DNA of 64,000 nucleotides from Paracoccus wurundjeri (GCF_030678915.1 NZ_JAUUTZ010000015.1:1-64000), one strand, 5' to 3'. Shown: positions 13,623 to 23,655, counted from the stretch's first letter. Made by a program: numbers and translations. The notes: a model not told the origin generated them from the sequence alone.

Positions 13623-15920
13623 TCACAGGTTGATAATGCCGCCAAGCGCGGCTCTGACCAGCGTTTTGCCGGGATCGAAATAGGATGGCATGATCCAGGC
13701 ATCGCGGATCGCGCCGGTGCTGATCGGCCATTCGTCCGATACATCCTCCGCATCCTGCTCACGATAGGCATAGGCAATGGAGGTGGTCGGTACGGATGCA
13801 CAGGTGGCGGTGATTTGCCGCTGGCCGGTCTGGCGAACATCGGTGATGGCGGTCGTGCCAGCATCGACGGTGAAGCCCATATCGGGACGTACCCTGCAGA
13901 ATGACGGATCGATCACCAGCGGATGGATGCTGTCGAAATCCACGATCACGTCATTGCCGCTAACGGTGGCCGATGCCATCTCGGGACAGCGCCATTCCCG
14001 CCCTTTCTCGACCTCATGCATGGCTGCGGCGAACAATTCCCCCTGCCAGACCCGCGCCCGGTAGCTGTGATGGATGAACTCTCGCGTCACGCCATCGATC
14101 TCAAGCCCGAAGTCCATGCAATAGCGCGGCATGACCATGGTGATATTGTTTGCAGCCTTTGCTGCATCAGCGATCGCCATGCGCACGGGCCATGCACCGC
14201 CCCTATAGGTCTGACCTCCAACCAACCCGGAGCCGGATGCCTGATCTACGAACCAGTGAACGCCGATTCCGGGAAGATCATTGGTGATGATGGCCTCGCG
14301 ATCAGCCTTCATGGCAAGGAAATCGGCAAGGTACTGCGCCGGATCGGTCTGCCAGTCTGCTTCCTGATGCGTAAAGCAGATATAGACAGCTTCGACCTCG
14401 TACCCAGCGGCGGTCAGCAGGTCATAGGATTGCTGGATATCTCCGGTCCAGTTGAGCCAGGACTGCGAGTAAGATCCTGTGTTGCCTTTCCAGATGCCGG
14501 TGGTCTCGGTATTCCCGATCAGCTTGTTGCCACCCCATGCGGATGCACGCACGAGGCCGACGCGCCGCAAGCCTCCATCCCACATCAACAGGCGAGACAG
14601 GGCGGCCGATCCATAGGATTGCGTAAAACGCGCAACCTCGCTGGCGTTGATCATCCGGGTCCCGCGCTGCACAGCAACACCCTGCCAACCCATCATGCCG
14701 CCGCGCATATTGCCGCCGGTGTTCATGTCATCGAGCATGAAGGCGTGATGAGGGAATGGAGGCGTATTCCAGAACAGAGGATCGCCCATCCGGGTGACAT
14801 CTGCATTGGACTGGCCATAGACGCTGATGATGATCGCTTTGCGCGTCACCCCATTGACGACAGCGACCGGCAGGCGAACGCCATCGGCACGATCAATGAA
14901 TCGGTCCACCGCCAGGACGCCATGTTGACCGGCTTCGGCAGTGAACCTTCCTTCGACAGTTGCCCAACCATCTGCAGTTTCACCGCCGCCTGCAACGTCT
15001 CCGAGGCGAGCAATAAACCGGGCAGATGGGATAAAATCCAGACCGTCGGGATACATTTTCCGAAGTGGCGCACCGTTAAGCCACTCGATAGTGTATGCAT
15101 CTTCAGGGTCCGTCTCATGAAGATCGGTCACATAGTTGCCGAGAATACCACCATTCTTGCCAGGAACGAGCCTAAGGACATCTTGCTCACCTGACTTCTC
15201 GCCAATGGTGATCAGAGGAATTGAATGATCAAGCAATGTGTCGGCGGCCAGCATTCTATCGAGATCTTGCTGTGCAGCCTTCAGATCAACCTGCTCCTGC
15301 AAATTTTGCACGTCCGCGGCCCTTTGTGCGGCCTCGTCAGAAACGCCTGCCTCCTTGGTGATCTGCCACCAGGTTCCGTTGGCATCCAGCTTGATAGCAT
15401 CCGTTTCCAGGCCATCTTCCGGAGGGCTGCCGAGCCTGCGCCAGCGTCGGCGCAAACCGCTTGCGAAATGGACGGTGGTCACCGTGTCAGCGGCATATGT
15501 CGCGGGGACATTTCCACCGCTTGGGCTTTCTGCAGGCATCAGGACAAACTCGCGACCGTCCCGCATTTCAACATTAGCGGCAACTGCGTCCGCGCTGGTC
15601 ATCCGCAGCCACCAGTTGCCATTGGCGTCCTTGACACGCGTGTCGGTTTCGATCCCATCGTCGGGTGCTCCTGAAGGTCGCCAGTCACTTGTCGTACCGC
15701 TGCCGTTGTGCCCCGCGATCACTGCCTTTACTCCGGTCGGTAATACTGCTCCGCTCGGCGTTAGGCTGGCGGTGAGATAATATGTGCGACCGTCTCTTAA
15801 GTCATTCTGAATGCCTGTATCTGCAATCTGCCGCGCGCTCGCTTCCGAATTGAAGGCCGAAGTAATCTGACTCATCAGATATTGAAGCGCCGAAGATTTC
15901 AGAAGCGTGATTTGCGCCAT
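13623..15920 (-). CDS. tail spike with SASA-type (sialate O-acetylesterase-like) domain
   Basis: A 765-residue protein. The N-terminal 60 residues look like a virion-attachment helix. Two repeated beta modules follow, each ending in a Trp-Trp motif (DANGNWWLRM, DANGTWWQIT), and then a linker. From about residue 365 there is a hydrolase of the SGNH/SASA type, with IISVYGQSNADV containing the Ser and CFTHQEADW containing His/Glu residues. Such enzymes remove O-acetyl groups from surface polysaccharides during adsorption. The C-terminal ~120 residues are beta-rich. Its ATG is inside leader hairpin C and it heads late unit C. Confidence 0.8.
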   Translation of the reverse strand: MAQITLLKSSALQYLMSQITSAFNSEASARQIADTGIQNDLRDGRTYYLTASLTPSGAVLPTGVKAVIAGHNGSGTTSDWRPSGAPDDGIETDTRVKDANGNWWLRMTSADAVAANVEMRDGREFVLMPAESPSGGNVPATYAADTVTTVHFASGLRRRWRRLGSPPEDGLETDAIKLDANGTWWQITKEAGVSDEAAQRAADVQNLQEQVDLKAAQQDLDRMLAADTLLDHSIPLITIGEKSGEQDVLRLVPGKNGGILGNYVTDLHETDPEDAYTIEWLNGAPLRKMYPDGLDFIPSARFIARLGDVAGGGETADGWATVEGRFTAEAGQHGVLAVDRFIDRADGVRLPVAVVNGVTRKAIIISVYGQSNADVTRMGDPLFWNTPPFPHHAFMLDDMNTGGNMRGGMMGWQGVAVQRGTRMINASEVARFTQSYGSAALSRLLMWDGGLRRVGLVRASAWGGNKLIGNTETTGIWKGNTGSYSQSWLNWTGDIQQSYDLLTAAGYEVEAVYICFTHQEADWQTDPAQYLADFLAMKADREAIITNDLPGIGVHWFVDQASGSGLVGGQTYRGGAWPVRMAIADAAKAANNITMVMPRYCMDFGLEIDGVTREFIHHSYRARVWQGELFAAAMHEVEKGREWRCPEMASATVSGNDVIVDFDSIHPLVIDPSFCRVRPDMGFTVDAGTTAITDVRQTGQRQITATCASVPTTSIAYAYREQDAEDVSDEWPISTGAIRDAWIMPSYFDPGKTLVRAALGGIINL

Positions 15921-15960
15921 AGGACCGTCCCTTGCAAAAGCAGCGCTGGCACGTCCTATG
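15918..15960 (-). promoter_or_regulatory. leader hairpin C (CATAGGACGTGC variant)
   Basis: CATAGGAC (15960-15953) pairs perfectly with GTCCTATG (15925-15918), which ends in the tail spike start codon. Relative to leaders A, B and E, the pair after GGA is C-G instead of A-T, a compensatory change that supports a selected stem. AAGGGA serves as ribosome binding site. Confidence 0.8.
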
Positions 15961-15976
15961 CAGCCGATTTACAGCC

Positions 15977-16005
15977 AATATATCTTATGTGGTGTTGCTG
16001 GCCAA
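15977..16005 (-). promoter_or_regulatory. sigma-70-like promoter for tail spike unit
   Basis: Reading leftward, TTGGCC (16005-16000), a 17-nt spacer, then TATATT (15982-15977). The start would fall near 15970, about ten bases before leader hairpin C. The same arrangement is seen for leaders A and E. Confidence 0.5.
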
Positions 16006-16130
16006 TGGCGAACTGATGTCTGCTTTGCGTACAGGGCAGACGGTCAGGTGCAAGTCAGCCGCCGCTCAAATCCAGTGGACTTCATGGTCATGCGGTAGGC
16101 CGTCAACTACGGAATCGAATGAATGGAATC

Positions 16131-16159
16131 TTGACACTCAAAAGCGTGGTCAGCACTAT
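16131..16159 (+). promoter_or_regulatory. promoter for SH3b protein gene
   Basis: A perfect TTGACA (16131-16136), a 17-nt spacer and CACTAT (16154-16159) lie about 57 bases before the preferred start of the SH3b gene. The rest of the 15,961-16,216 gap holds only this and the divergent tail spike promoter. Confidence 0.5.
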
Positions 16160-16216
16160 TCTGAAGTTTCCATGGGTAACATCGCCCGTTTAGTCCTTTC
16201 CGTGAGGCGGCTGCAT

Positions 16217-17281
16217 ATGGTGCGTCAAACAATCGTTGCAATTTCCTTGATACTCCTCAGCGCAAAAGTCGGCATCGCCAGTCCAAAAGAGGACTGCACG
16301 CTTGCCGTAGAACACCTAGGTTTTCCGACAAGTAGATACAGCTTTGTCGAGGCGGGCATATTCGCCAAGGAGCGCCACGTCTTCGACGATGTTATTAACT
16401 GCTACATCTCTCCTGATGGGAAAATCCACAGCATCACCCGTGGGACCACGGTGCTGGCGGAAGATGGTTATTACGGTCCTGAGGCACTGGCAAAGAAGAG
16501 GGAGATAGAGGAGCAAGGCCGCGCCCTGGATGCGGCGGCCTACAAAGCCTATCAGGACGCAAGTAAGCAGATCGAGCAGAACACCAAACGAGACCTAGAT
16601 GCTCTGCGGCGAAGCAGCAGCCCTCTCGGTAATATTAGCGCCTCGAAGGCACCGGCGAAAGCGCAGGCCGAGCCTTCAGCCGCTTCGCCTGAGCCTGCAC
16701 CTGTGGCATCATCTGAGCCAAATCTCCAGCCCGCCCTCGCTTCTGTTAAGGAGAAGTGGAGCACGGCCGAGCGATTAACCATCCGCACCTGCCCTTCAAC
16801 CCAATGCGGGGTGACCGGCTGGATAACGGATGGCAGCAAGGTTACGGTTTACGAAGAAAAGAGTGGCTGGTCGCGGATCGGCGAACCTCACTCCGCCATG
16901 TGCATCAATGGCAAGAGCGGCATGGTGGATTCTGGGAATGCTGCGTGCACGCCCGCGAATGGGATCGTTGATGGGCGGCTCGCACATTGGGTTTCTTCGG
17001 ATTATCTGGCAAACGAGAAGCCAGAAGCGCCAAAAACCGCCCAAGCCTGCGACGATCTGGGACTAGAAAGCTCTGACAACTACCGGAGGTATTCCAATCA
17101 ATTCTGCACGGCTGCTCTCAAGATGATCAATGAAGGCGCCTGTAAATCCTCAGATTTCCGTGAGTGGGGATGGACATCTTCGCCCGCCAAGGGGCAGGAC
17201 TACTATTTCACCTACTGCGGCGGAATCCAGCTTCAAAACCGATGGTATCTGAACATCAGAACCGGTGCGATCGCGCACTGA
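16217..17281 (+). CDS. exported SH3b-domain protein
   Basis: A 354-residue protein from ATG 16217 (GAGG upstream; ATG 16172 is an alternative). The signal peptide is MVRQTIVAISLILLSAKVGI with cleavage near ASPKED. Residues ~110-160 are helical and charged, followed by an Ala/Pro/Glu linker. At about residue 185 there is an SH3b-like domain (LTIRTCPSTQCGVTGWI ... GSKVTVYEEKSGWSRI). Eight or more cysteines in the C-terminal half suggest disulfides. SH3b domains bind peptidoglycan. It is rightward within otherwise leftward virion genes, so it is probably a lysogeny-expressed cargo gene acting in the periplasm. Confidence 0.65.
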   Translation: MVRQTIVAISLILLSAKVGIASPKEDCTLAVEHLGFPTSRYSFVEAGIFAKERHVFDDVINCYISPDGKIHSITRGTTVLAEDGYYGPEALAKKREIEEQGRALDAAAYKAYQDASKQIEQNTKRDLDALRRSSSPLGNISASKAPAKAQAEPSAASPEPAPVASSEPNLQPALASVKEKWSTAERLTIRTCPSTQCGVTGWITDGSKVTVYEEKSGWSRIGEPHSAMCINGKSGMVDSGNAACTPANGIVDGRLAHWVSSDYLANEKPEAPKTAQACDDLGLESSDNYRRYSNQFCTAALKMINEGACKSSDFREWGWTSSPAKGQDYYFTYCGGIQLQNRWYLNIRTGAIAH

Positions 17282-17302
17282 CGCCGGTCTCTCCGATCCG
17301 GC

Positions 17303-17410
17303 TTATGCTACAGGCACAGGCTCCTCCGTCCGCATTTTGATAGGAATAACGGATACAATCAGGCGCGCACAGGCACCGTCCGCATTGTGCTCTTTTTTGA
17401 CCTCAATCAT
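17303..17410 (-). CDS. very small protein (35 aa) coupled to the polyvalent protein
   Basis: A 35-codon frame from ATG 17410 whose start overlaps the end of the polyvalent-protein coding frame by eight bases. It reads MIEVKKEHNADGACARLIVS and ends in an acidic, valine-rich tail. The overlap suggests translational coupling. No family can be named. Confidence 0.35.
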   Translation of the reverse strand: MIEVKKEHNADGACARLIVSVIPIKMRTEEPVPVA

Positions 17411-17850
17411 GTAACGCTGGGGGCTGTTCCGCGCGAAGGCGCGCGTTGATTTTCGGATTAAGCGAAACCCCGAACTCGTTACGCTGGCTTGCCCGCATGC
17501 GGCCGCGCACTGATTGCTGGATTGTATCAGCCGTAATCGGCCATTCCGGCCAATCCCGATTGAACTCGCGCATGCGCTGAAGCGCCTTTGCGGGGACAGG
17601 TTCACCCGCGCGGATCGCATCTCCGATCTCGCGATGGATTGCTTGACGCTGATCGCTGACTCTGCGCTCGGCATTCTTGAGCCGGTTGTTGATCTGATAC
17701 CGCTCGGAAAGCCGGGCAGGGGTGAAGCCCGCAACCTTGGACAATACCTCAATCGGGTTCATGTCCTCGATCAGCGGATCGCCATTGAGGGTATTCGCCC
17801 CCTCGGTCACGAAACGATAGGACTGCATTCCGTCACGGACAGTTTGTAAC
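17403..17850 (-). pseudogene. displaced C-terminal frame of the polyvalent protein
   Basis: The large frame ends at 17833 with NLVGTTVTNCP. The frame one base later continues as a well-formed protein for about 145 residues (from RDGMQSYRFVTEGANTLNGD to FGVSLNPKINARLRAEQP) and then stops at 17403. The two halves read as one protein separated by a single-base shift near 17,835-17,850. This could be a mutation, an assembly error or, less likely, a recoding site: CCG TGA is not a typical +1 shift site. There is no ribosome binding site for separate translation. Confidence 0.6.
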
Positions 17851-20800
17851 GGTCGTCCCCACGAGATTTTTCCGATACCATGCTTCGGCTTTCCGACCGA
17901 GTTGCCGGATATCATTCCACTCACCAAGTTCATCGCCGGACAATTCCGCGACCGGTTCACGATCAGCAAACCTCGAAAACATCTCCACGCCAAGGTTGGT
18001 ATCGCGGGTCTGGATCGTTTCGAACAATGCATCGAAGGCCGGGCGAACAGTTTCGATCTCGTCGGGTTTGAGATAAGGATAGCTGTCGCCGAGGCCCGAC
18101 ATCTCCGCTTGCAGACCCCAGGCGGCGCCGTTCACGATATTGGCGAGATAGTCATTGGATGCATTCTGATCCTGCAATTTTGCTATGACATAGGATTCGA
18201 AAGCCCGGGCATGCATCTCGATTCCGGTTGACCAGTAGGGTGAAGTCCGCATCTTATCGATATTGGCGGAGCGTTTCTCGAGGTCGGTCTTGGCGATCGC
18301 ACGACGGACATCGCCGAAGGCATCGACCAATTCGGGGCGCAAGCCCTCGACCTGATTTCCCGGTAATGAGTTGTCGGTGATGAAGCCATCCTTCCGGTCC
18401 CGCTTGCGCGAGAAGTAATTGTCTGCTGCGTGGAACCATTCATGCGCCAGGGAACCGCGCCCCTGCTTCTTGGTCAGGTTGATCACCACCTGGTTGGGTT
18501 CATAGTGGGCGGCGGCAGGATTTCGGCCACCGCTGCCGCGGGCACCGAACGCCAGCCCGAGGGAACCATTCAGCGACAGGGCTTTTGGAGGTAGATCGAG
18601 AATGCCCGCAAGGTCCATCAAAGCATCATATGCCTCATTCAGATCCTGTTGGCGCCGGCCACCTTCAACCCAATTACCGAATTGGACCCCTCGGAAACCG
18701 AAGGTGTCGGAGAATTGCTCGGGGCTGACATCGGAACCGGAGCGGTGATCAACACCTACGCGCGGCGAATTTCTGTCGCGGCGCTCATTTGGAATGTCAC
18801 GCATTCGATCAAGCTGCGCCTGCAACGCATCGGCTTCTTCTGCTATAAGCCGTCGGGCTTCCTTCACATCCGGGACGTCGCGCAGATCGATATGGTCCCG
18901 GCCGATCTTGACGCCGACATGATAACTGCGGCTGCCTTCTGCAGAACGCCGCGAGTAGATTAGGAATTTCGGGCCCTTTTTCGCCTTGTCCTGTTGCTGG
19001 TCGAGCGTGGCATGGGCTTTCTTGAACGCTTCCAGCGCCGCTTCTTTCGTGTCGCCATGTGCGATGACGCGAGGCATGTTCGAGAATGCGGTGGATTTCG
19101 CGGCCGAAGTTACCTCCCACCGGGTAAGGGAAGGATCGTGACGCTGGCCATCGAGCAGGGAATACTGGGCAGCATTGAGGCGCAGACCTTTGAGACTCTT
19201 GTCGTGGCCAACTGCCTCGTAGAGTTCGATGCTGCGAAGGACATTGGTTTTCCCGGTATCGATGTCTGCAGTGCTGGATTTAATGTCGGATTGGGTGATC
19301 TCTCCACGCATCAGGCGATTGGCAAGCTCGCGCAAAGCCTCAACATTCTGCACCCAACCTTTTAGCCGCCATGCTTTCTGGGGCTTAGTAGGAATGGCGT
19401 CACGGACAACGCGGATGAAACTGACCGTCCAGGGATCGACGCCAGCATCAATCAGTTTCTGATAATCCGGCGAGGGCCATGATTTCGACAACGGTTCAGC
19501 CGAGATGTCGATGTCATCCGCATCGCGCATCCGATCAGCATAGCTGGACCAGACATCTTTACGTGCGCCTTCCAGCTTTTCGCCAAAATCCTCGATCTTG
19601 CCGGAGCTTTCAGGTGCATTATCATTCGTGGCGTCAGATGTGACACCAGATAGCAGATCCTGCTGCGAGTCGAACAATGGCCCGGCATCACCGCTGTTCC
19701 CGTTGGGACGGCGCATCTTGGATTGCTGCTGACGCGCTTGCATTTCGAGGCGGGCGCGGTCCGAACCGGCCTGCAGCGACTGCGCATCGCTGCGTTCTGT
19801 TCCGGGAATAACCTGCTGCGGGAGCCCTTCGGCTCCGGCCTCGGTCGCTACTTGCTGGTCAACGTCGTCCGAGGCGGTATCCGGGTCGTTTCCTTCGCGT
19901 TCGCCAGAGCCTGGAACACCCTCGCTTTGCGTGCCGCTTCGGTCTTCTGCGCCATCGTCGCGTTCGGGTCGTTGATCGTTTCGTTCATCGCCGAAAGGGA
20001 CGTCAGGAATTTCTGCCGCTTCTCGTCCGTCACTGGAACTTTCTCGAATGGCATTGTCGTCACCTCGGGCAAGAAAATCGTAGATAGCGTCGTCAACATC
20101 GCCGCCGTCACGATCAAGTATCTCGATAATAGCCTCGCGATCAGCGTAGGTCAAAGCTGAATAGAGCCCGAAATCCTCGATTGCACCATCCAAGACGCCT
20201 GCAATATCTGCCCTCCGATCCTCGTCTGGGCGAATATCCTGATCGCGGTTCGGGATAGGGCGATCCATGTTGCCGTTCTCATCGGCATCGATCGCGCCTG
20301 TCCGGTTGGCAGTTTCTGCCGCCTCGGCATCTCGCGCGGCCTGCTGCAAAATGGCCTGTTCACCCAATGGCTGCGGTTTGCCTGCAATCTCCTCGAGGAT
20401 CGCATCAACAATCGCCGCAGGATTTAGATACAGGCCGTCATCTGACCGTCCCACCAGTGCCTCAAGGTCAGGATGCTCGGCGGCTGGGATATTATCTAGT
20501 TCTGCCCGACCGATCTTGCGCCACAGGCCCGGAGCGGTTTTGCTGCTGACACCGCGCGCCTTCAATTCCTCAGCCACACTGCCGGTGGGCGCGATCCCGC
20601 CAAGCTGCCTGATGACATAGTTGATAAGAGGGCGCTTTTGCGGGGCTGGCGTTCGCGGATTTTCCACGGTTCGGCGATGTGTCATGGAAACCGGCTTTTT
20701 GGTTTGGTCGCTTGCCAGCCATTCTTTCAATTGTGGGACAGTCATCTTCTTGATGCCGCCGAGGCGTGCCGCGCCTTTGCTGTCCGAGAATGCGGCTTCA

Positions 20801-23655
20801 TGCGCGGCGCGTGCGTCGGCTGAACTATCAAAGCCCAGCATTACCTTGGCTTCGTCATAAGCTCCGGTTTCAGAATCAACCTGATCGATGACATAGGCAG
20901 ATTGTGCGGATTCGTTATCGCCCATGTAAAAATCGACGTGATCGCCATCCGCGCCTTCCGTAGACCTGAAATAACCATAATGCGCGGGCATGGTGACCGA
21001 CCATGCGTTACCGTCAGGATCGGTGCCACTGCGTCGGCTGCCCTTCTGGTTTTCAATAGATAAGTCCAAACCATTCCAGCGGGCATGACCTTTGCGATAG
21101 TTTCCGGCTTCTTTCTGTCCGTCGCTCGGATCGGGTGCGGCTTCGGTGGCGGCTTTGGCCACCGGGTCTTGTAATGCATTATTGACCGGTTGCTGTCCCG
21201 TATCGGCAATGGTTGCAGCGTCGGCGGCCGCAAACAATTGCTCGGTCTTTTCCTTGCCTAGGTCGCGGATCGACGCTGCTCGCACGCTGCGTAGGTTTTT
21301 AATTGCCGCATCAACTTCATCTTTTTGCGGACCAGACGCGAGGCTGCCGGTGGACTCCCATGCGTCATATGCGGCTTCGCGCCGATTAGCGGCCTCGATG
21401 AACGCGGCCCGGTGGTGTAATTCCGTGTCGGTGCCATCTGTCAGTTCTGATACAGGCTGCCCGGCATCACCTGCCATAGCTCTACCGCCGCGATCACCCG
21501 GTTCAGATCCTTCGGTGGGTTGGGATTCGGATTTTCCAGCCAAGCCAGAAACATCGTCAGTTCCTTGCTGGACAGAATCTTGCTGCGGTGCAATTGCTTC
21601 GCTGCCAGCTCCGCGCCCATCATCCAACCGAAGCTGTGATAAATCGCGCCCGGCGGCAGGGGCTTGAGGATCGGTTGGCCCCCCTTTGGTTCGCTGTGCC
21701 TTCTGTTGTTTGGCTTCTTCCTTTGCCAACTCATCCGCGACCTTGGCAGCATCGCGGGCGCTGTCGAACTGGGCAGGGTCAAGCTCGATCTCTTGACCGC
21801 CAACGCGCACCATCGCGCCGCTTTCAGACTCGCCGATGAAAACGCCATCGACCGGTACGCCGGCCCTTGGATCGAACAGGCGCACCGTGGATCCGGGTTT
21901 GTGCTCGGGGAAACGCTGGGGCGGCGGCGCGGGCTCGACCTCTGGGACGGGCATGTTCTGTGCCAGCGCGTCGATAGGACCGGCGGGAGGGGGAAGGAGA
22001 CCGGCGGGCGGCGTTGGCCCCGGCAGCGCGCCCATTGGAAGAATTGTCGCTGCCGCGCCGGGATCACCGCCCGAGAGGGGAAGGCTGCCATCCGGCGCGG
22101 CAACTGACCCGGTGCCGCTGCCGTCGGCGCCGGGATTCGGAGAACCGGACGGAAATGACCAGTTCGGATTTTGCACATTCGGATCGAAACCGATTTGGCG
22201 TGGAGCAGGGACAACGCCAGTTTCCGGCGTGGCCGCAGGAGCACCTTCCGGCGCGGGCAGGCCAGGGAACGCGAAATCCGGGTTCTGAGCGGTCGGATCG
22301 CTGGTGATTTGACGCGGGGCCGGTACAAGCGGGCCGCCCTGGGCTGGCTGCGGCGCAGGAAGTGCAAGCGGGTCGGGAGGCGCATTATTATCCGTCGGCT
22401 GGCCTTGCGGATTTTGGCCCGCACCCAAAGAACCCGCAGCAACGCCGATGCCGCCGCCCGCCAATGCACCGCCGATGAAATCGCTGAAAGTATCTTCGGC
22501 AAGGTTCAGCTCCGCGCCGGTTGCGCCCGCGAGGCCGGCCTTACCGGCAACACCTTCGATCGCTTCCTGTGTGCCTTCTTCGAGCGCGCCAGCCGCACCT
22601 TTCTTCGCAGCCCGCGCAAGGCGACCGCCCTTGCCGATCCAACCGTCCGCAGCACTGATGATCCGTGACGTCGCCATACCGCCCAGGGCGGCGGGGATGG
22701 ATTGTGCAAAGGCACTGTCTGCCTCTGCACGTTGGGCCAGAACGCTTGTTGCCTCCGTCGCATTCATGCCCTGTGCAATCAGGTCTTGATAGGCAGGCAG
22801 ATTTTCGATTTCAGGACGGCCTGTTTCGTCCATGGTAGTCGCTGCGTCCATGACGAATTGGCGGGCATTGCTGGCACCTTCACCGCCGCCCATGGCTCCA
22901 CCGACACCTGCGGCGGCACCGGGTCCGACCACAAGCGCGGATGCAACAACCGGAACCATTGAGCCAATGCCTTCAGCCGCAATGCCTGCGATGCCACGCA
23001 GACTCGGATCGTCACCCAGAGTCCAAGTGCTCGGATCGAGTAGTTCACCACCGGGCTGCGTGCCCGCCTGTGCCGCCTTCATTTCCTCGGAGACAGAATC
23101 CGCAACGGCATCGCCAACGTCTCCGACGGCTTCACCTGCTGCGCGGGAACCGGACCGCACCAGACTTTCGCCCGGCTGATCCTGTGTGCCACGATAGGTT
23201 TGAGCAATGTCGTCGATCATCGCCCCGGCACCACTGATCGCAGAACCGGTTCCGCGCACAGCACCACCGATTGTCAGGCGTCCGAGATCACCCAGAATGC
23301 TGCCGCCGCTTTCGCCCTGCGCGGGAGGGGTGTCAGCGGGGTAGAACTGATCTGCTATTTCATAGCTGCGCTGCAACAACGCCTGACCGGACGCATCGTC
23401 ACCGGCCAGTGCCTTTATCGCGTCCTCGATCTTGGTCCCGCCTTCCACGGCTCGGGAAAGAAATTGAGCATTGGCCTCAGCCCGGCCGGTGTCACCGCTG
23501 CCATCATCGAGTGCCATCAGCACGTTGGCCGGAACCTGCGTTTTGCGCGCAATGGCGTCAAAGCTGTCCTTGATGGAAACTGGCTTTTCCGGCGCAACGC
23601 CGAGTCGGTTCAATGCGGTGTCGAGAGGCGTTGCGCCTGCATAGTCCTTGGCCAT
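17833..23655 (-). CDS. giant polyvalent virion protein (LPD-type domains)
   Basis: A 1,940-residue protein from ATG 23655. The N-terminal third has internal glycine-rich hydrophobic stretches (SILGDLGRLTIGGAVRG). A long Pro/Ala/Gly-rich low-complexity part spans ~430-620. Around residue 880-1030 is an inorganic-pyrophosphatase-like polyvalent domain (WNGLDLSIENQKGSRRSG, then GDHVDFYMGD). Near residue 1,700-1,780 is an LPD1-like region ending in the putative metal-binding GSLAHEWFHAADNYFSRK. Such proteins are injected with phage DNA or packed as internal proteins. Leader hairpin D covers its ribosome binding site. The true C-terminus is probably in another frame (17403). Confidence 0.75.
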   Translation of the reverse strand: MAKDYAGATPLDTALNRLGVAPEKPVSIKDSFDAIARKTQVPANVLMALDDGSGDTGRAEANAQFLSRAVEGGTKIEDAIKALAGDDASGQALLQRSYEIADQFYPADTPPAQGESGGSILGDLGRLTIGGAVRGTGSAISGAGAMIDDIAQTYRGTQDQPGESLVRSGSRAAGEAVGDVGDAVADSVSEEMKAAQAGTQPGGELLDPSTWTLGDDPSLRGIAGIAAEGIGSMVPVVASALVVGPGAAAGVGGAMGGGEGASNARQFVMDAATTMDETGRPEIENLPAYQDLIAQGMNATEATSVLAQRAEADSAFAQSIPAALGGMATSRIISAADGWIGKGGRLARAAKKGAAGALEEGTQEAIEGVAGKAGLAGATGAELNLAEDTFSDFIGGALAGGGIGVAAGSLGAGQNPQGQPTDNNAPPDPLALPAPQPAQGGPLVPAPRQITSDPTAQNPDFAFPGLPAPEGAPAATPETGVVPAPRQIGFDPNVQNPNWSFPSGSPNPGADGSGTGSVAAPDGSLPLSGGDPGAAATILPMGALPGPTPPAGLLPPPAGPIDALAQNMPVPEVEPAPPPQRFPEHKPGSTVRLFDPRAGVPVDGVFIGESESGAMVRVGGQEIELDPAQFDSARDAAKVADELAKEEAKQQKAQRTKGGPTDPQAPAAGRDLSQLRLDDGRGAGSEAIAPQQDSVQQGTDDVSGLAGKSESQPTEGSEPGDRGGRAMAGDAGQPVSELTDGTDTELHHRAAFIEAANRREAAYDAWESTGSLASGPQKDEVDAAIKNLRSVRAASIRDLGKEKTEQLFAAADAATIADTGQQPVNNALQDPVAKAATEAAPDPSDGQKEAGNYRKGHARWNGLDLSIENQKGSRRSGTDPDGNAWSVTMPAHYGYFRSTEGADGDHVDFYMGDNESAQSAYVIDQVDSETGAYDEAKVMLGFDSSADARAAHEAAFSDSKGAARLGGIKKMTVPQLKEWLASDQTKKPVSMTHRRTVENPRTPAPQKRPLINYVIRQLGGIAPTGSVAEELKARGVSSKTAPGLWRKIGRAELDNIPAAEHPDLEALVGRSDDGLYLNPAAIVDAILEEIAGKPQPLGEQAILQQAARDAEAAETANRTGAIDADENGNMDRPIPNRDQDIRPDEDRRADIAGVLDGAIEDFGLYSALTYADREAIIEILDRDGGDVDDAIYDFLARGDDNAIRESSSDGREAAEIPDVPFGDERNDQRPERDDGAEDRSGTQSEGVPGSGEREGNDPDTASDDVDQQVATEAGAEGLPQQVIPGTERSDAQSLQAGSDRARLEMQARQQQSKMRRPNGNSGDAGPLFDSQQDLLSGVTSDATNDNAPESSGKIEDFGEKLEGARKDVWSSYADRMRDADDIDISAEPLSKSWPSPDYQKLIDAGVDPWTVSFIRVVRDAIPTKPQKAWRLKGWVQNVEALRELANRLMRGEITQSDIKSSTADIDTGKTNVLRSIELYEAVGHDKSLKGLRLNAAQYSLLDGQRHDPSLTRWEVTSAAKSTAFSNMPRVIAHGDTKEAALEAFKKAHATLDQQQDKAKKGPKFLIYSRRSAEGSRSYHVGVKIGRDHIDLRDVPDVKEARRLIAEEADALQAQLDRMRDIPNERRDRNSPRVGVDHRSGSDVSPEQFSDTFGFRGVQFGNWVEGGRRQQDLNEAYDALMDLAGILDLPPKALSLNGSLGLAFGARGSGGRNPAAAHYEPNQVVINLTKKQGRGSLAHEWFHAADNYFSRKRDRKDGFITDNSLPGNQVEGLRPELVDAFGDVRRAIAKTDLEKRSANIDKMRTSPYWSTGIEMHARAFESYVIAKLQDQNASNDYLANIVNGAAWGLQAEMSGLGDSYPYLKPDEIETVRPAFDALFETIQTRDTNLGVEMFSRFADREPVAELSGDELGEWNDIRQLGRKAEAWYRKNLVGTTVTNCP

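Noticed and set aside
13923..15194. Long plus-strand frame of ~420 codons
   Set aside because: Antisense to the tail spike gene; no ribosome binding site, and the composition is a mirror of the real gene.
17835..17850. Programmed +1 frameshift in the polyvalent protein
   Set aside because: The local codons (CCG TGA) do not resemble a known slippery site; mutation or sequence error is simpler.
21441..22502. Arg/Pro-rich frame of ~350 codons on the minus strand
   Set aside because: It overlaps the polyvalent protein in another frame of the same strand; low-complexity Arg/Pro content is typical of a shifted GC-rich gene.
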